A DNA stretch of 32,249 bases from Methylotenera sp. (GTDB taxonomy: Bacteria; Pseudomonadota; Gammaproteobacteria; Burkholderiales; Methylophilaceae): contig NZ_JABFRA010000130.1 in the NCBI RefSeq assembly GCF_013141425.1, positions 1 to 32,249 of the forward strand. Direction: 5' to 3'. The translations under genes were made by a program, and so were the position numbers. Shown piece after piece: positions 25,339 to 32,249 of this stretch (position 1 is its first letter; each line of letters opens with the position of its first letter). The notes under the pieces were generated by a model that was given only the letters and a program-made list of their open reading frames with translations, did no database searches and was not told the origin of the DNA.

Positions 25339-26286
25339 TCACTCTTGCCCCTGCGCCGGGTCAATCTCTGTATGTTTCCTAATACTGATTATTGAGATTG
25401 TGACTAAAGCAAGTGCGATAAAAATCATACCGATTAATTCATAGCTGTTTGGTACTTCCTCTAATTGAATCCACGCGGCAACAACACCTATCACAGGGGC
25501 CAGCATTGACGCCATGCTAGCGACCCCTGCCTGCAAACGCTGCAAGGCATAAAGCCACAATACCCAGGCGAGGCAGCCACTTAAAATGACATTAAAGAGT
25601 ACGGTAGAAATAAAAACGCCAGTCCATTGTATGGGGGGTGCTGGCAATATAAACGCAATGGCAATTATTGGAATTGACCCGAGCAACATGGGCCAAGCGG
25701 TGAGGTTAAGCAAGTCTAGATGTGGTGCACGCTGATGCAACCTTTTAGAAATAATCGCGGAGATTGCCCATGAAATACCCGAAAGTAAGGCTAAGACCAT
25801 GCTAAAGCCGTCCGATTTAATATGCAAAGGATCAAAAATCAACACCATACCAAATAAGGCTAGCACGACGGCTAACCACTGCCAGCCCTGAACTTTCTCG
25901 CCTAACATCGGCCATGCAAAGAGCATCACCCAAAAGGGCATGGTATAGGTCAACACGGCGGTTTTACCTGCGCCACCTTCTACCAGCGCCCAAATAAGCA
26001 AGCCGGTAAAACCGCAGGTTTGCAAAATGCCTAAAGTTAACATGGTGGGAAACTCTTTTAGTGCTAATGGTCTTTTTGTGAGCGCAATGAGCACAAACAA
26101 TACGACTGCACCCAAAAAGGTACGCATCGCAGCAAACTGAAACGGGCTAGCGTACTGCACCGCCAGTTTCATTACCACCCAGTTGTAGCCCCAAATGAGC
26201 GTGAGTATAAAAAGTGCAGAGAGCGCTTTGATTACTAGCTTTTTATCTGAAGTATTTTCTGGCTGATTTTCTGGTTTTTTTTGCAT
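25339..26286 (-). CDS. EamA/DMT-family transporter
   Basis: 315 residues with about ten membrane helices in two similar halves, the pattern of drug/metabolite exporters (two EamA domains, about 15-145 and 160-295). Family-like segments are L-I-W-G-Y-N-W-V-V-M-K, a tract ending in L-A-W-P-M-L-G-E-K, and I-S-W-A-I-S-A-I-I-S-K-R in the second half. Substrate unknown. It is divergent from the CBS-domain gene, sharing a 96-bp AT-rich intergenic region, and is separated from yebC by 60 bp. Confidence 0.9.
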   Translation of the reverse strand: MQKKPENQPENTSDKKLVIKALSALFILTLIWGYNWVVMKLAVQYASPFQFAAMRTFLGAVVLFVLIALTKRPLALKEFPTMLTLGILQTCGFTGLLIWALVEGGAGKTAVLTYTMPFWVMLFAWPMLGEKVQGWQWLAVVLALFGMVLIFDPLHIKSDGFSMVLALLSGISWAISAIISKRLHQRAPHLDLLNLTAWPMLLGSIPIIAIAFILPAPPIQWTGVFISTVLFNVILSGCLAWVLWLYALQRLQAGVASMASMLAPVIGVVAAWIQLEEVPNSYELIGMIFIALALVTISIISIRKHTEIDPAQGQE

Positions 26287-26323
26287 GAATTTAAAATTTG
26301 ATTCAATTTAGTGATTTTGAATA

Positions 26324-26351
26324 TTGCCAACCTCATTATAAGGTGTATATT
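26324..26351 (+). promoter_or_regulatory. Promoter of the CBS-domain gene
   Basis: TTGCCA (26324-26329) and TATATT (26346-26351) are spaced 16 bp apart and precede a strong GAGGAG ribosome site (26371-26376) of the CBS-domain gene. Confidence 0.5.
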
Positions 26352-26382
26352 TTTATGTGGTACTAACTGCGAGGAGATAATA

Positions 26383-26814
26383 ATGAAAACATTACAACAA
26401 TTACTAAGTGCAAAAAAACATAAAGAAGTGATTTCGATTGCCCCACATCGCCCGGTATTTGATGCGCTAGTGGTTCTTGCCGAGTACAAAATTGGCGCGT
26501 TGGTGGTGCTGGATGGTGATCAATTGGTCGGTATTTTCTCTGAACGAGATTACGCACGTGAGATTGTGCTTAAAGGAAAATCTTCAAAAACTACGGCGAT
26601 TAGCGAAGTGATGACCACGGATGTACTTTCGGTAAAACCGAGCGATACCGTTGAACAAGCGATGGCCATTATGTCAGATAAGCGCATTCGCCATTTACCT
26701 GTCCTAGAAAATGGCAAGGTTGTTGGTGTTCTTTCTATTGGCGATTTGGTAAAAGAAACCATCGACTATCAACAACGGCTCATTAAACAATTAGAAGCCT
26801 ATATTACTGGTTAA
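26383..26814 (+). CDS. Two-CBS-domain protein
   Basis: A 144-residue stand-alone pair of CBS domains (about 10-65 and 75-130), the adenine-nucleotide-sensing module. Seen: I-S-I-A-P-H-R-P-V-F-D-A, G-A-L-V-V-L-D-G-D-Q-L-V-G-I-F-S-E-R-D-Y-A-R, then M-T-T-D-V-L-S-V-K-P-S-D-T-V and I-R-H-L-P-V-L-E-N-G-K-V-V-G-V-L-S-I-G-D-L-V-K. The G-I-F-S-E-R-D-Y and G-V-L-S-I-G-D-L segments are the usual ligand-contact strands. The start is at 26383, 6 bp after GAGGAG; an open frame upstream from 26311 has no such support. It is the only plus-strand gene in the right half of the window. Confidence 0.9.
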   Translation: MKTLQQLLSAKKHKEVISIAPHRPVFDALVVLAEYKIGALVVLDGDQLVGIFSERDYAREIVLKGKSSKTTAISEVMTTDVLSVKPSDTVEQAMAIMSDKRIRHLPVLENGKVVGVLSIGDLVKETIDYQQRLIKQLEAYITG

Positions 26815-26817
26815 ATA

Positions 26818-26860
26818 GAAAGGCCGCACATAAAAGTGTGGCCTTTCTTTATCTTTTTTC
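26818..26860. terminator. Bidirectional terminator between the CBS gene and trhP
   Basis: Arms 26818-26829 and 26836-26847 form a 12-bp stem (one G-U) with a 6-base loop, followed on the plus strand by a T-rich tail. It lies between the converging CBS-domain gene and trhP and could serve the plus strand well; the minus-strand tail is weaker. Confidence 0.75.
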
Positions 26861-26869
26861 TTCAAAAAG

Positions 26870-28216
26870 TTATAAATATTTGGCCAACATCGCATTGCCT
26901 AAATCTTTAGCCGCAATCGGTAAGCGCACATAGTAACCACTACCAGAAGCTTCTTGGATAGGTTCGCCTTTTTTATTGAACATCTGTTCAACAACTAATT
27001 CTTGATTGCCTTTCGGGTGGATAATTTGCAGCCGATCGCCCACACCAAACTTATTCCGCGCCTCAATATCTGCCAAACCTTTTTCTGCATCGTAAGCCAC
27101 AATATCGCCCACATACAAACTGCGGTTTGAGATTGAATAACCTTGTTTATAGTTTTGGTGCTCTGCCGTGTGATGACGTTGGTAAAACCCATCGGTATAG
27201 CCACGATTGGCCAAGTTCTCTAAATCACTCACCAGATTCCAATCAAACGGACGACCTGCCACCGCATCATCCACCGCCTTGCGATAATTTTGGCAAGTAC
27301 GCGCTACGTAATAGCGTGATTTGGTGCGGCCTTCAATTTTAAGTGAATCTACGCCCATTTTCACCAAACGCTCGACGTGCTCGATGGCACGCAAGTCTTT
27401 GCTGTTCATAATATATGTGCCGTGTTCATCTTCCAGAATTGGCAACAACTCACCTGGGCGACCTTTTTCTTCAATTAGATAAACATTATCGGCCAAGGGG
27501 TGGCGTGGCAAACTGCCACAACCAGAAAGACTAGACTTCTCCATCTCCGCTTTAAAATCAAATTCGTTTAAACGTATCACGCCAGCCGCATCTTCTGATG
27601 CGTCATGTACTTTGTAATCCCAGCGACAACTGTTAGTACAAGTGCCTTGATTCGGGTCACGTTGATTGAAGTAACCTGAAAGCAGGCAACGGCCAGAATA
27701 AGCAATACATAAAGCGCCATGCACGAACACTTCTAACTCCATGTCTGGGCATTGTTGGCGGATTTCTTCAATTTCATCCAGCGATAATTCACGTGACAAA
27801 ATCACGCGCGTTAATCCCATGCTTTGCCAGAACTTCACGGTAGCAAAGTTGACGGTATTGGCTTGTACGGAAAGGTGTACTGGCACCTCGGGCCATTTTT
27901 CACGCACCATTTGAATTAGCCCTGGGTCAGACATAATCAAGGCATCAGGCTGCATGGCAATTACTGGCGCCATGTCTGCCATATACGTTTTTACTTTGGC
28001 ATTGTGCGGAGAAATATTGCTCGCTACAAAAAACTTTTTGCCGCGTGCATGCGCTTCTTTAATACCAATTTCAAGATTTGCCATCGTGAAATCGTTATTA
28101 CGTGCGCGTAAGCTGTAGCGCGGTTGGCCAGCGTACACAGCATCTGCGCCGTAATCATAGGCGGTACGCATACGGTCTAAGTCACCCGCTGGGGCTAATA
28201 ATTCAGGTAATTTCAT
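26870..28216 (-). CDS. trhP: U32-family protein TrhP (YegQ), tRNA 5-hydroxyuridine synthesis
   Basis: TrhP is needed for prephenate-dependent hydroxylation of U34 in tRNA. The 448 residues, close to the usual length, start M-K-L-P-E-L-L-A-P-A-G-D-L and contain Y-A-G-Q-P-R-Y-S-L-R-A, H-L-S-V-Q-A-N-T-V-N, and E-V-F-V-H-G-A-L-C-I-A-Y-S-G-R-C. A second pair of cysteines follows in G-T-C-T-N-S-C-R-W; these four conserved cysteines are the U32 signature. Later comes S-L-K-I-E-G-R-T-K-S. The C-terminal barrel (about 360-440) matches the long YegQ form and not the short UbiU/UbiV forms. Next on the strand upstream is a YjbQ-type gene, 18 bp away. Confidence 0.92.
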   Translation of the reverse strand: MKLPELLAPAGDLDRMRTAYDYGADAVYAGQPRYSLRARNNDFTMANLEIGIKEAHARGKKFFVASNISPHNAKVKTYMADMAPVIAMQPDALIMSDPGLIQMVREKWPEVPVHLSVQANTVNFATVKFWQSMGLTRVILSRELSLDEIEEIRQQCPDMELEVFVHGALCIAYSGRCLLSGYFNQRDPNQGTCTNSCRWDYKVHDASEDAAGVIRLNEFDFKAEMEKSSLSGCGSLPRHPLADNVYLIEEKGRPGELLPILEDEHGTYIMNSKDLRAIEHVERLVKMGVDSLKIEGRTKSRYYVARTCQNYRKAVDDAVAGRPFDWNLVSDLENLANRGYTDGFYQRHHTAEHQNYKQGYSISNRSLYVGDIVAYDAEKGLADIEARNKFGVGDRLQIIHPKGNQELVVEQMFNKKGEPIQEASGSGYYVRLPIAAKDLGNAMLAKYL

Positions 28217-28234
28217 AACTTCTCTTAATAAAAT

Positions 28235-28654
28235 TTATTCGCCTATGATTTTAACTAAAACGCGTTTCTTTCTACGCCCATCAAACTCACCGTAAAAAAT
28301 CTGTTCCCAAGGGCCAAAATCTAAACGACCTTCGGTAATTGCTACCACCACTTCACGTCCCATGATTTGGCGTTTCATATGTGCATCGGCGTTATCTTCA
28401 CCTGTGTCATTATGCCTATAAAACTGTAGAGGTTCATGCGGGGCAAGCTTTTCTAGCCATTGCGTGTAATCGTGATGCAAGCCACGCTCATCGTCATTAA
28501 TAAACACACTTGCGGTAATATGCATTGCATTGATTAAAACCAAACCCTCTTTCACGCCGCTTTCGCGCAGGCATTCGTTTACTTGTTCGGTAATGCGAAT
28601 AAATGCCACGCGGGTAGGTGGGTTAAACCATAATTCCTTACGATAGCTTTTCAT
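28235..28654 (-). CDS. YjbQ/UPF0047-family protein
   Basis: A 139-residue single-domain protein of the YjbQ family, whose members have shown weak thiamine-phosphate-synthase activity in vitro; the physiological role is unsettled. Family segments: [20 protein letters not shown], the [15 protein letters not shown] motif with two histidines and an aspartate, and [17 protein letters not shown]. The ATG at 28654 follows a strong GGAGG, so it is preferred to the in-frame start at 28693. The gap to trhP is 18 bp, so they probably share a transcript. Confidence 0.88.
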   Translation of the reverse strand: MKSYRKELWFNPPTRVAFIRITEQVNECLRESGVKEGLVLINAMHITASVFINDDERGLHHDYTQWLEKLAPHEPLQFYRHNDTGEDNADAHMKRQIMGREVVVAITEGRLDFGPWEQIFYGEFDGRRKKRVLVKIIGE

Positions 28655-28721
28655 TTTGCCTCCAAAAATTGACAGCTCATTCAATTGCGACATTTTAGCA
28701 TTGCGTCACGAAAACTCATTA

Positions 28722-28748
28722 ATAAAAAAGGCCTCCAAATGGAGGCCT
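28722..28748 (-). terminator. Rho-independent terminator after the SoxYZ-like gene
   Basis: Arms AGGCCTCC (28729-28736) and GGAGGCCT (28741-28748) are perfect complements with a 4-base loop. Read on the minus strand, they are followed by six T residues, 19 bases after the SoxYZ-like stop codon. The yjbQ-type gene downstream must therefore have its own start. Confidence 0.85.
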
Positions 28749-28767
28749 GATTCCAAACTCGCTAAGA

Positions 28768-29577
28768 TTAGCCTTTAACATCAAACTCGTGCACAAAGGA
28801 TTTACCTTCGTTATCGGTTGCTGTCACTTCTAATTTACCTGCTGCATCAGGCACAAAATTGAATTTAAAGTACGGGTCTTCCGCCGTACCTACACCAACA
28901 TCTACTGTTAATAACGGCTTGCCGTTATAAGTAAATGCGGCCTTATTAATATAAAACGCTGGCACATAGCCTTGAGACACCAAATCACGTTGCAAGCCAG
29001 TACGCATAATATGCTTAATATTAAATGTGGCTGCTGTGGGTGTGCCAAATTTTGTTGGCGCCTCAACGTTTAACTTAATTTTACCTGCCACCGCACGGAT
29101 TGCAGATTCATCATTCTCAACCATACCACCACAGCCACCCGCTGCGCGAATCTCGCGCTTGGTCATGTAAAGTTTGCCATTGGTATCTTCGCCAACAATA
29201 TGCACGAACGAATCGGTTTCATAACGAATACGCGTTGCCACCTGAAAATTACCCAATAAATCCGTTAAATGATAAGTTGCCGCCAATTGAATCGGGTTAG
29301 CATCCACAATCACATATATCTTTTTAATGACCACGTCTTTTGCGGCATCTTTGTTATAGGCGATAGTAATCGGCACTTGCGCACCGCTTTCCGCGCGTTT
29401 TGGGCCATCCACATTTAAAAAATCGACCTCTTGAATATCACGCTTAGCAAAAAATGCTTCTTTTACCACTGGCCAAAGCTTAGGGTCAGCCTCTGCGTGC
29501 GCATTGGCTATAAAGGCGAAAGAAAGACTCAGCGCCACTGACAGCTTAGTCATCCATAATTGCGTTAAATTGTTCAT
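28768..29577 (-). CDS. Fused SoxYZ-like periplasmic carrier, quinoprotein-dehydrogenase associated
   Basis: 269 residues with a Sec signal peptide (cut likely after A-N-A-H-A near 28). Residues about 30-160 match the SoxY fold and end in G-G-C149-G-G, the motif whose cysteine carries the substrate in true SoxY. A SoxZ-like domain follows (about 165-269, M-R-T-G-L-Q-R-D, ending F-V-H-E-F-D-V-K). In true SoxYZ the two are separate; this fused form is the type encoded near PQQ-dependent alcohol dehydrogenases (quinoprotein dehydrogenase-associated SoxYZ-like carrier). Here no dehydrogenase gene is next to it, so its partner must lie elsewhere. A strong GGAGCGTGGAGC site precedes the ATG, and a near-perfect CRP-type palindrome lies upstream. 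Confidence 0.88.
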   Translation of the reverse strand: MNNLTQLWMTKLSVALSLSFAFIANAHAEADPKLWPVVKEAFFAKRDIQEVDFLNVDGPKRAESGAQVPITIAYNKDAAKDVVIKKIYVIVDANPIQLAATYHLTDLLGNFQVATRIRYETDSFVHIVGEDTNGKLYMTKREIRAAGGCGGMVENDESAIRAVAGKIKLNVEAPTKFGTPTAATFNIKHIMRTGLQRDLVSQGYVPAFYINKAAFTYNGKPLLTVDVGVGTAEDPYFKFNFVPDAAGKLEVTATDNEGKSFVHEFDVKG

Positions 29578-29672
29578 GCTCCACGCTCCAAAATTCTATT
29601 TAGTTATAAGTACGTGTATGACCAAAGACTTAGACACGTAGTTCGCATTCTAAATGCTTATTTGTAAAGGTC

Positions 29673-29688
29673 TGTGACGTGAGTCACA
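29673..29688. promoter_or_regulatory. CRP/Vfr-type palindrome upstream of the SoxYZ-like gene
   Basis: TGTGA-N6-TCACA is an exact match to the CRP half-sites and spacing. It lies 96 bp upstream of the SoxYZ-like ATG and overlaps the end of the VOC gene. A second inverted repeat, TACGTGT (29611-29617) with ACACGTA (29634-29640), lies between it and the gene. Binding is a prediction only. Confidence 0.45.
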
Positions 29689-30079
29689 CAGTCTCATTTT
29701 CCATGTAAAAAAATAGCTCAACGCCATTACCAACCGGGTCTTTAAAGTTAATTTGTTTAACATTCAGCACTGGCAAATCGCGAATGGAATAAGCAATGTT
29801 ATGTGACTTTAAATGTGTTTCTGTTGCGCGCATATCGGTGCAGGTAAATGAAATGTGGTCAATTGTTGTGAGCACATTAGTGAGTGGCGCACCCTCACCG
29901 CGATATTCTGCCAAATGCATCACATGCGTATCGCCGATGTACAGCCAAAACCCGCGGCTAGTAAAACCCTCACGCGGCCCAACCTTTAAGCCAACCACAT
30001 CGCAGTAGAAGTCTTTAAGTTTAAGCATCGTCTCGTAAGGCGTGCGGAGGTTAACGTGGTTTAGTTGGGTGACTGGCAT
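29684..30079 (-). CDS. VOC-family (glyoxalase/bleomycin-resistance-like) protein
   Basis: 131 residues, one vicinal-oxygen-chelate unit with the usual paired beta-alpha-beta folds. Metal-ligand candidates are H8 (L-N-H-V-N-L), H53 or H56 (H-V-M-H-L-A), H75 (I-D-H-I-S-F) and E121 (D-P-V-G-N-G-V-E-L-F-F). The last motif is the standard VOC end. Substrate unknown. It is followed on the strand by the SoxYZ-like gene (106-bp gap) and preceded by the nuclease gene (75-bp gap). Confidence 0.87.
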   Translation of the reverse strand: MPVTQLNHVNLRTPYETMLKLKDFYCDVVGLKVGPREGFTSRGFWLYIGDTHVMHLAEYRGEGAPLTNVLTTIDHISFTCTDMRATETHLKSHNIAYSIRDLPVLNVKQINFKDPVGNGVELFFYMENETV

Positions 30080-30154
30080 AATTTATTTTTGTGGATTGGT
30101 TCGGCGCTTAATGTTAAAGAAGTCATTCCATACATCCAATAATTTACTCAGCTT

Positions 30155-31153
30155 TTATGTTGCTGTAATTTCCAAACCAATTAAACTAGCCAGTTTTAAG
30201 AATTTTTCAATATTCTCACTACCCCATTGATTAGAAAGGGCATATAGCTCACCATTAGGGAATTTAAAAATTTCATTCTCTTCTAAAAAATGTCTATATA
30301 TGCCCTGACGTTGATATGTATCTTTTGCTTTTTGAATTGGAACAAAAAGCTTATTCATAGAAAAAACCTTCTCTAATTCTTGAATACTCTGAGGTTTATT
30401 AAGCTCCACCCATTTACTTACCACAGCAAAAACCAATTTTCTTTTACTGTAACTAGCGCCCTCAAATACATATTGAGTGTAATCTTTTGAGGACTCTCTA
30501 GCCACCTTTCTCTCTTCAGATTGTTGTCTTATTTTTATCTGATATGACTCAGCCTCAGGTAGAGGAATAATCTGTTGAACATCGATAAGCGTTTGATTGC
30601 CATGCTTGTACGGCACAAGCCTTAAACATTTAATATCCATTCCATAACTGTTGTTCAACCACATCACAGATGTTGTGAATTCTTTAGAAAAATCATTTGA
30701 TACCAAAACAATTTTTGTATTTATGGCAAAACTGTCTTCTTGTGGCTCATCCCAACTTAAGAACTCTAGAATTTTTTGTTCCGCATTTTCATCAACCAGA
30801 CCTTTACGGTTTAGATAAACTTGATAAATTTCTACTGTACGCTTAAAGGTAAGTGTTGACACCATCGCCGCATAACGAATAGCTTGGAGCTCCATAAGCT
30901 CACCAGTATCCGTTCGTTTTAGCTCGATAACTACCAAGTTGGCATCTTTGTCGATTGCTAATAAATCAATCCGACGTTGACTATCTACCCATTCCGAAAA
31001 TTCTTCAGAAATAATAATTACGTCGTCTAAGATAACCTCTATTTTCTTAGCTAGTGCGCTTTGTATATGTTGGCGCTCATATATTGCTTCTTTCGTGAAA
31101 TTTGTCTTTTCTATCGCAGAAAAATTTATTCCATCAAATGAATAGAGTGCCAT
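30155..31153 (-). CDS. NucS/DUF91-like PD-(D/E)XK nuclease with unknown C-terminal domain
   Basis: 332 residues. The N-terminal half holds a restriction-endonuclease-like core: E26-R-Q-H-I-Q-S-A-L, W-V-D-S-Q-R-R-I-D63-L-L-A-I-D, L-V-V-I-E77-L-K79-R, and Q90-A-I-R-Y94, which together give the D...ExK plus QxxxY pattern of RecB/NucS-type nucleases. Residues about 225-325 form a second helical domain of unknown role (S-K-R-K-L-V-F-A-V-V-S-K-W, then Y-R-H-F-L-E-E-N). The sampled lines are about 25-35% GC, clearly poorer than aspS, suggesting acquisition. It lies 20 bp upstream of aspS's 3' end on the same strand. Possible roles are restriction, mismatch repair or phage defence; none is shown. Confidence 0.78.
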   Translation of the reverse strand: MALYSFDGINFSAIEKTNFTKEAIYERQHIQSALAKKIEVILDDVIIISEEFSEWVDSQRRIDLLAIDKDANLVVIELKRTDTGELMELQAIRYAAMVSTLTFKRTVEIYQVYLNRKGLVDENAEQKILEFLSWDEPQEDSFAINTKIVLVSNDFSKEFTTSVMWLNNSYGMDIKCLRLVPYKHGNQTLIDVQQIIPLPEAESYQIKIRQQSEERKVARESSKDYTQYVFEGASYSKRKLVFAVVSKWVELNKPQSIQELEKVFSMNKLFVPIQKAKDTYQRQGIYRHFLEENEIFKFPNGELYALSNQWGSENIEKFLKLASLIGLEITAT

Positions 31154-31173
31154 TTACAAACCTTAAAATATAT

Positions 31174-32249
31174 TTACGCAACTGGGTTTTGTGAACGAAC
31201 GCGAATATGCAACTCTCTCAATTGCTTCTCATCCACTTCATTCGGCGCATTGGTCATCAAGCACTGTGCGCGTTGCGTTTTAGGGAATGCAATGACATCA
31301 CGAATAGATTCTGCGCCTGTCATCAATGTCACCAAACGGTCTAAACCAAACGCTAGGCCGCCATGAGGAGGTGCGCCGTATTGCAAGGCGTCTAACAAGA
31401 AGCCGAATTTTTCTTGAGCTTCTTCTTTACTGATTTTTAGCGCGTCGAACACTTTAGATTGCACGTCTTGCTTATGGATACGCACTGAACCGCCGCCTAC
31501 TTCCCAGCCGTTTAACACCATGTCGTATGCTTTTGAAAGTGCAGCACCTGGGTTAGAAACGAGCAAGTCTTCGTGGCCATCTTTTGGTGCGGTGAACGGA
31601 TGGTGCAAGGCTGCCCAACGGTCATTTTCTTCGTCATGTTCAAACATTGGGAAATCAACTACCCACAATGGCGCCCATGCGCGACCATCGACATGACCTT
31701 TATCGTGACCAACTTTAAGGCGTAATGCGCCTAGTGCTTCGTTTACCACTTTTGCCTTATCTGCGCCAAAGAACACGATGTCGCCGTTTTGTGCGCCTGT
31801 GCGGTCAATAATCGCTTGTAATGCCGTAGCGTGGATGTTTTTAACGATAGGGCTTTGTAAGCCTTCTTCGTTGAGTTTAGTTACATCGTTAATCTTGATG
31901 TACGCCAAGCCTTTAGCGCCGTAGATTTTAACGAACTCTGTGTACGCATCAATCTCACTACGAGCAATTGCCGCACCGCCTGGCACGCGCAATGCCGCTA
32001 CGCGACCACCTGCCATATTAGCTGCACCTGCAAACACTTTAAAATCTACGTCTTTCATCACGTCTGAAAACTCGGTGATTTCTAGCGTCACGCGCATATC
32101 TGGTTTATCTGAGCCGTAACGGGTCATTGCCTCGTGGAATGACATACGTGGGAATGCGGCTGGCAAATCTACGTTTTGCACTTTTTTCAGCATTTGACGA
32201 ATCATCTCTTCAACAATGTCCATGATTTGATTTTCAGTCATAAACGATG
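31174..32249 (-). CDS. aspS: Aspartyl-tRNA synthetase, C-terminal part (cut by window edge)
   Basis: AspRS charges tRNA-Asp. The reading frame runs off the right edge (upstream residues read ...[11 protein letters not shown]), so the N-terminal anticodon-binding domain and start of the catalytic core are missing. The visible 357 residues hold the bacterial insertion domain and the C-terminal class-II core: [26 protein letters not shown] (motif 2 region), G-G-S-V-R-I-H, and motif 3 [13 protein letters not shown]. It ends R-V-R-S-Q-N-P-V-A. Confidence 0.95.
   Translation of the reverse strand, partial: SFMTENQIMDIVEEMIRQMLKKVQNVDLPAAFPRMSFHEAMTRYGSDKPDMRVTLEITEFSDVMKDVDFKVFAGAANMAGGRVAALRVPGGAAIARSEIDAYTEFVKIYGAKGLAYIKINDVTKLNEEGLQSPIVKNIHATALQAIIDRTGAQNGDIVFFGADKAKVVNEALGALRLKVGHDKGHVDGRAWAPLWVVDFPMFEHDEENDRWAALHHPFTAPKDGHEDLLVSNPGAALSKAYDMVLNGWEVGGGSVRIHKQDVQSKVFDALKISKEEAQEKFGFLLDALQYGAPPHGGLAFGLDRLVTLMTGAESIRDVIAFPKTQRAQCLMTNAPNEVDEKQLRELHIRVRSQNPVA

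Overview
The window reads as a chromosomal segment of a betaproteobacterium, most likely of the family Methylophilaceae (Methylotenera-like). The reasons are the gene order tolQ-tolR-tolA-tolB-pal-cpoB-queE-queC, the moderately low GC content (about 40-45% in the lines I sampled), and a fused SoxYZ-like carrier of the kind associated with quinoprotein dehydrogenases in methylotrophs. The genus is inference; the class is well supported. No rRNA, tRNA, CRISPR array, transposase or phage gene was recognised.

Layout, left to right. 1-3961: the start of plsY (cut by the window edge) faces folB. folB overlaps an accessory gene for a zinc-ribbon protein with a TIR/nucleoside-deoxyribosyltransferase-like C-terminus. 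A GC-rich block of nested inverted repeats (about 1590-1864) follows, then a histidine-phosphatase lipoprotein gene that converges on xerD-ogt. 4011-6514: the ribosomal operon rpsP-rimM-trmD-rplS on the minus strand, with a recognisable promoter and terminator; its S16 carries an unusual Ala/Lys/Glu-rich tail. 6602-8024: queC and queE (queuosine precursor synthesis). 8041-13600: the Tol-Pal envelope operon ybgC-tolQ-tolR-tolA-tolB-pal-cpoB, ending in a clear terminator. 13610-24045: the Holliday-junction genes ruvC, ruvA and ruvB, but spread out. A UbiA-type prenyltransferase gene lies between ruvC and ruvA. A 7.3-kb stretch lies between ruvA and ruvB: a DUF4349 lipoprotein, an AI-2E-family permease, and a TonB receptor / periplasmic binding protein / GGDEF-EAL cassette. 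24098-25278: an acetyltransferase gene and yebC. 25339-31153: an accessory block (EamA transporter, CBS-domain protein, trhP, yjbQ-like, SoxYZ-like, VOC protein, NucS-like nuclease). 31174-32249: the 3' part of aspS.

The backbone aspS...yebC-ruvC-ruvA-ruvB-tol-que matches a known conserved proteobacterial order, so the interruptions stand out as later insertions. The most interesting are: (a) the outer-membrane receptor, binding protein and bifunctional c-di-GMP enzyme inside the ruv locus, which look like one signal-input pathway; (b) the zinc-ribbon TIR/NDT-like gene with the structured repeat behind it; (c) the AT-rich NucS-like nuclease beside aspS; and (d) the tail on ribosomal protein S16. 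Functions stated for families are established knowledge; the links between neighbouring genes are inference.
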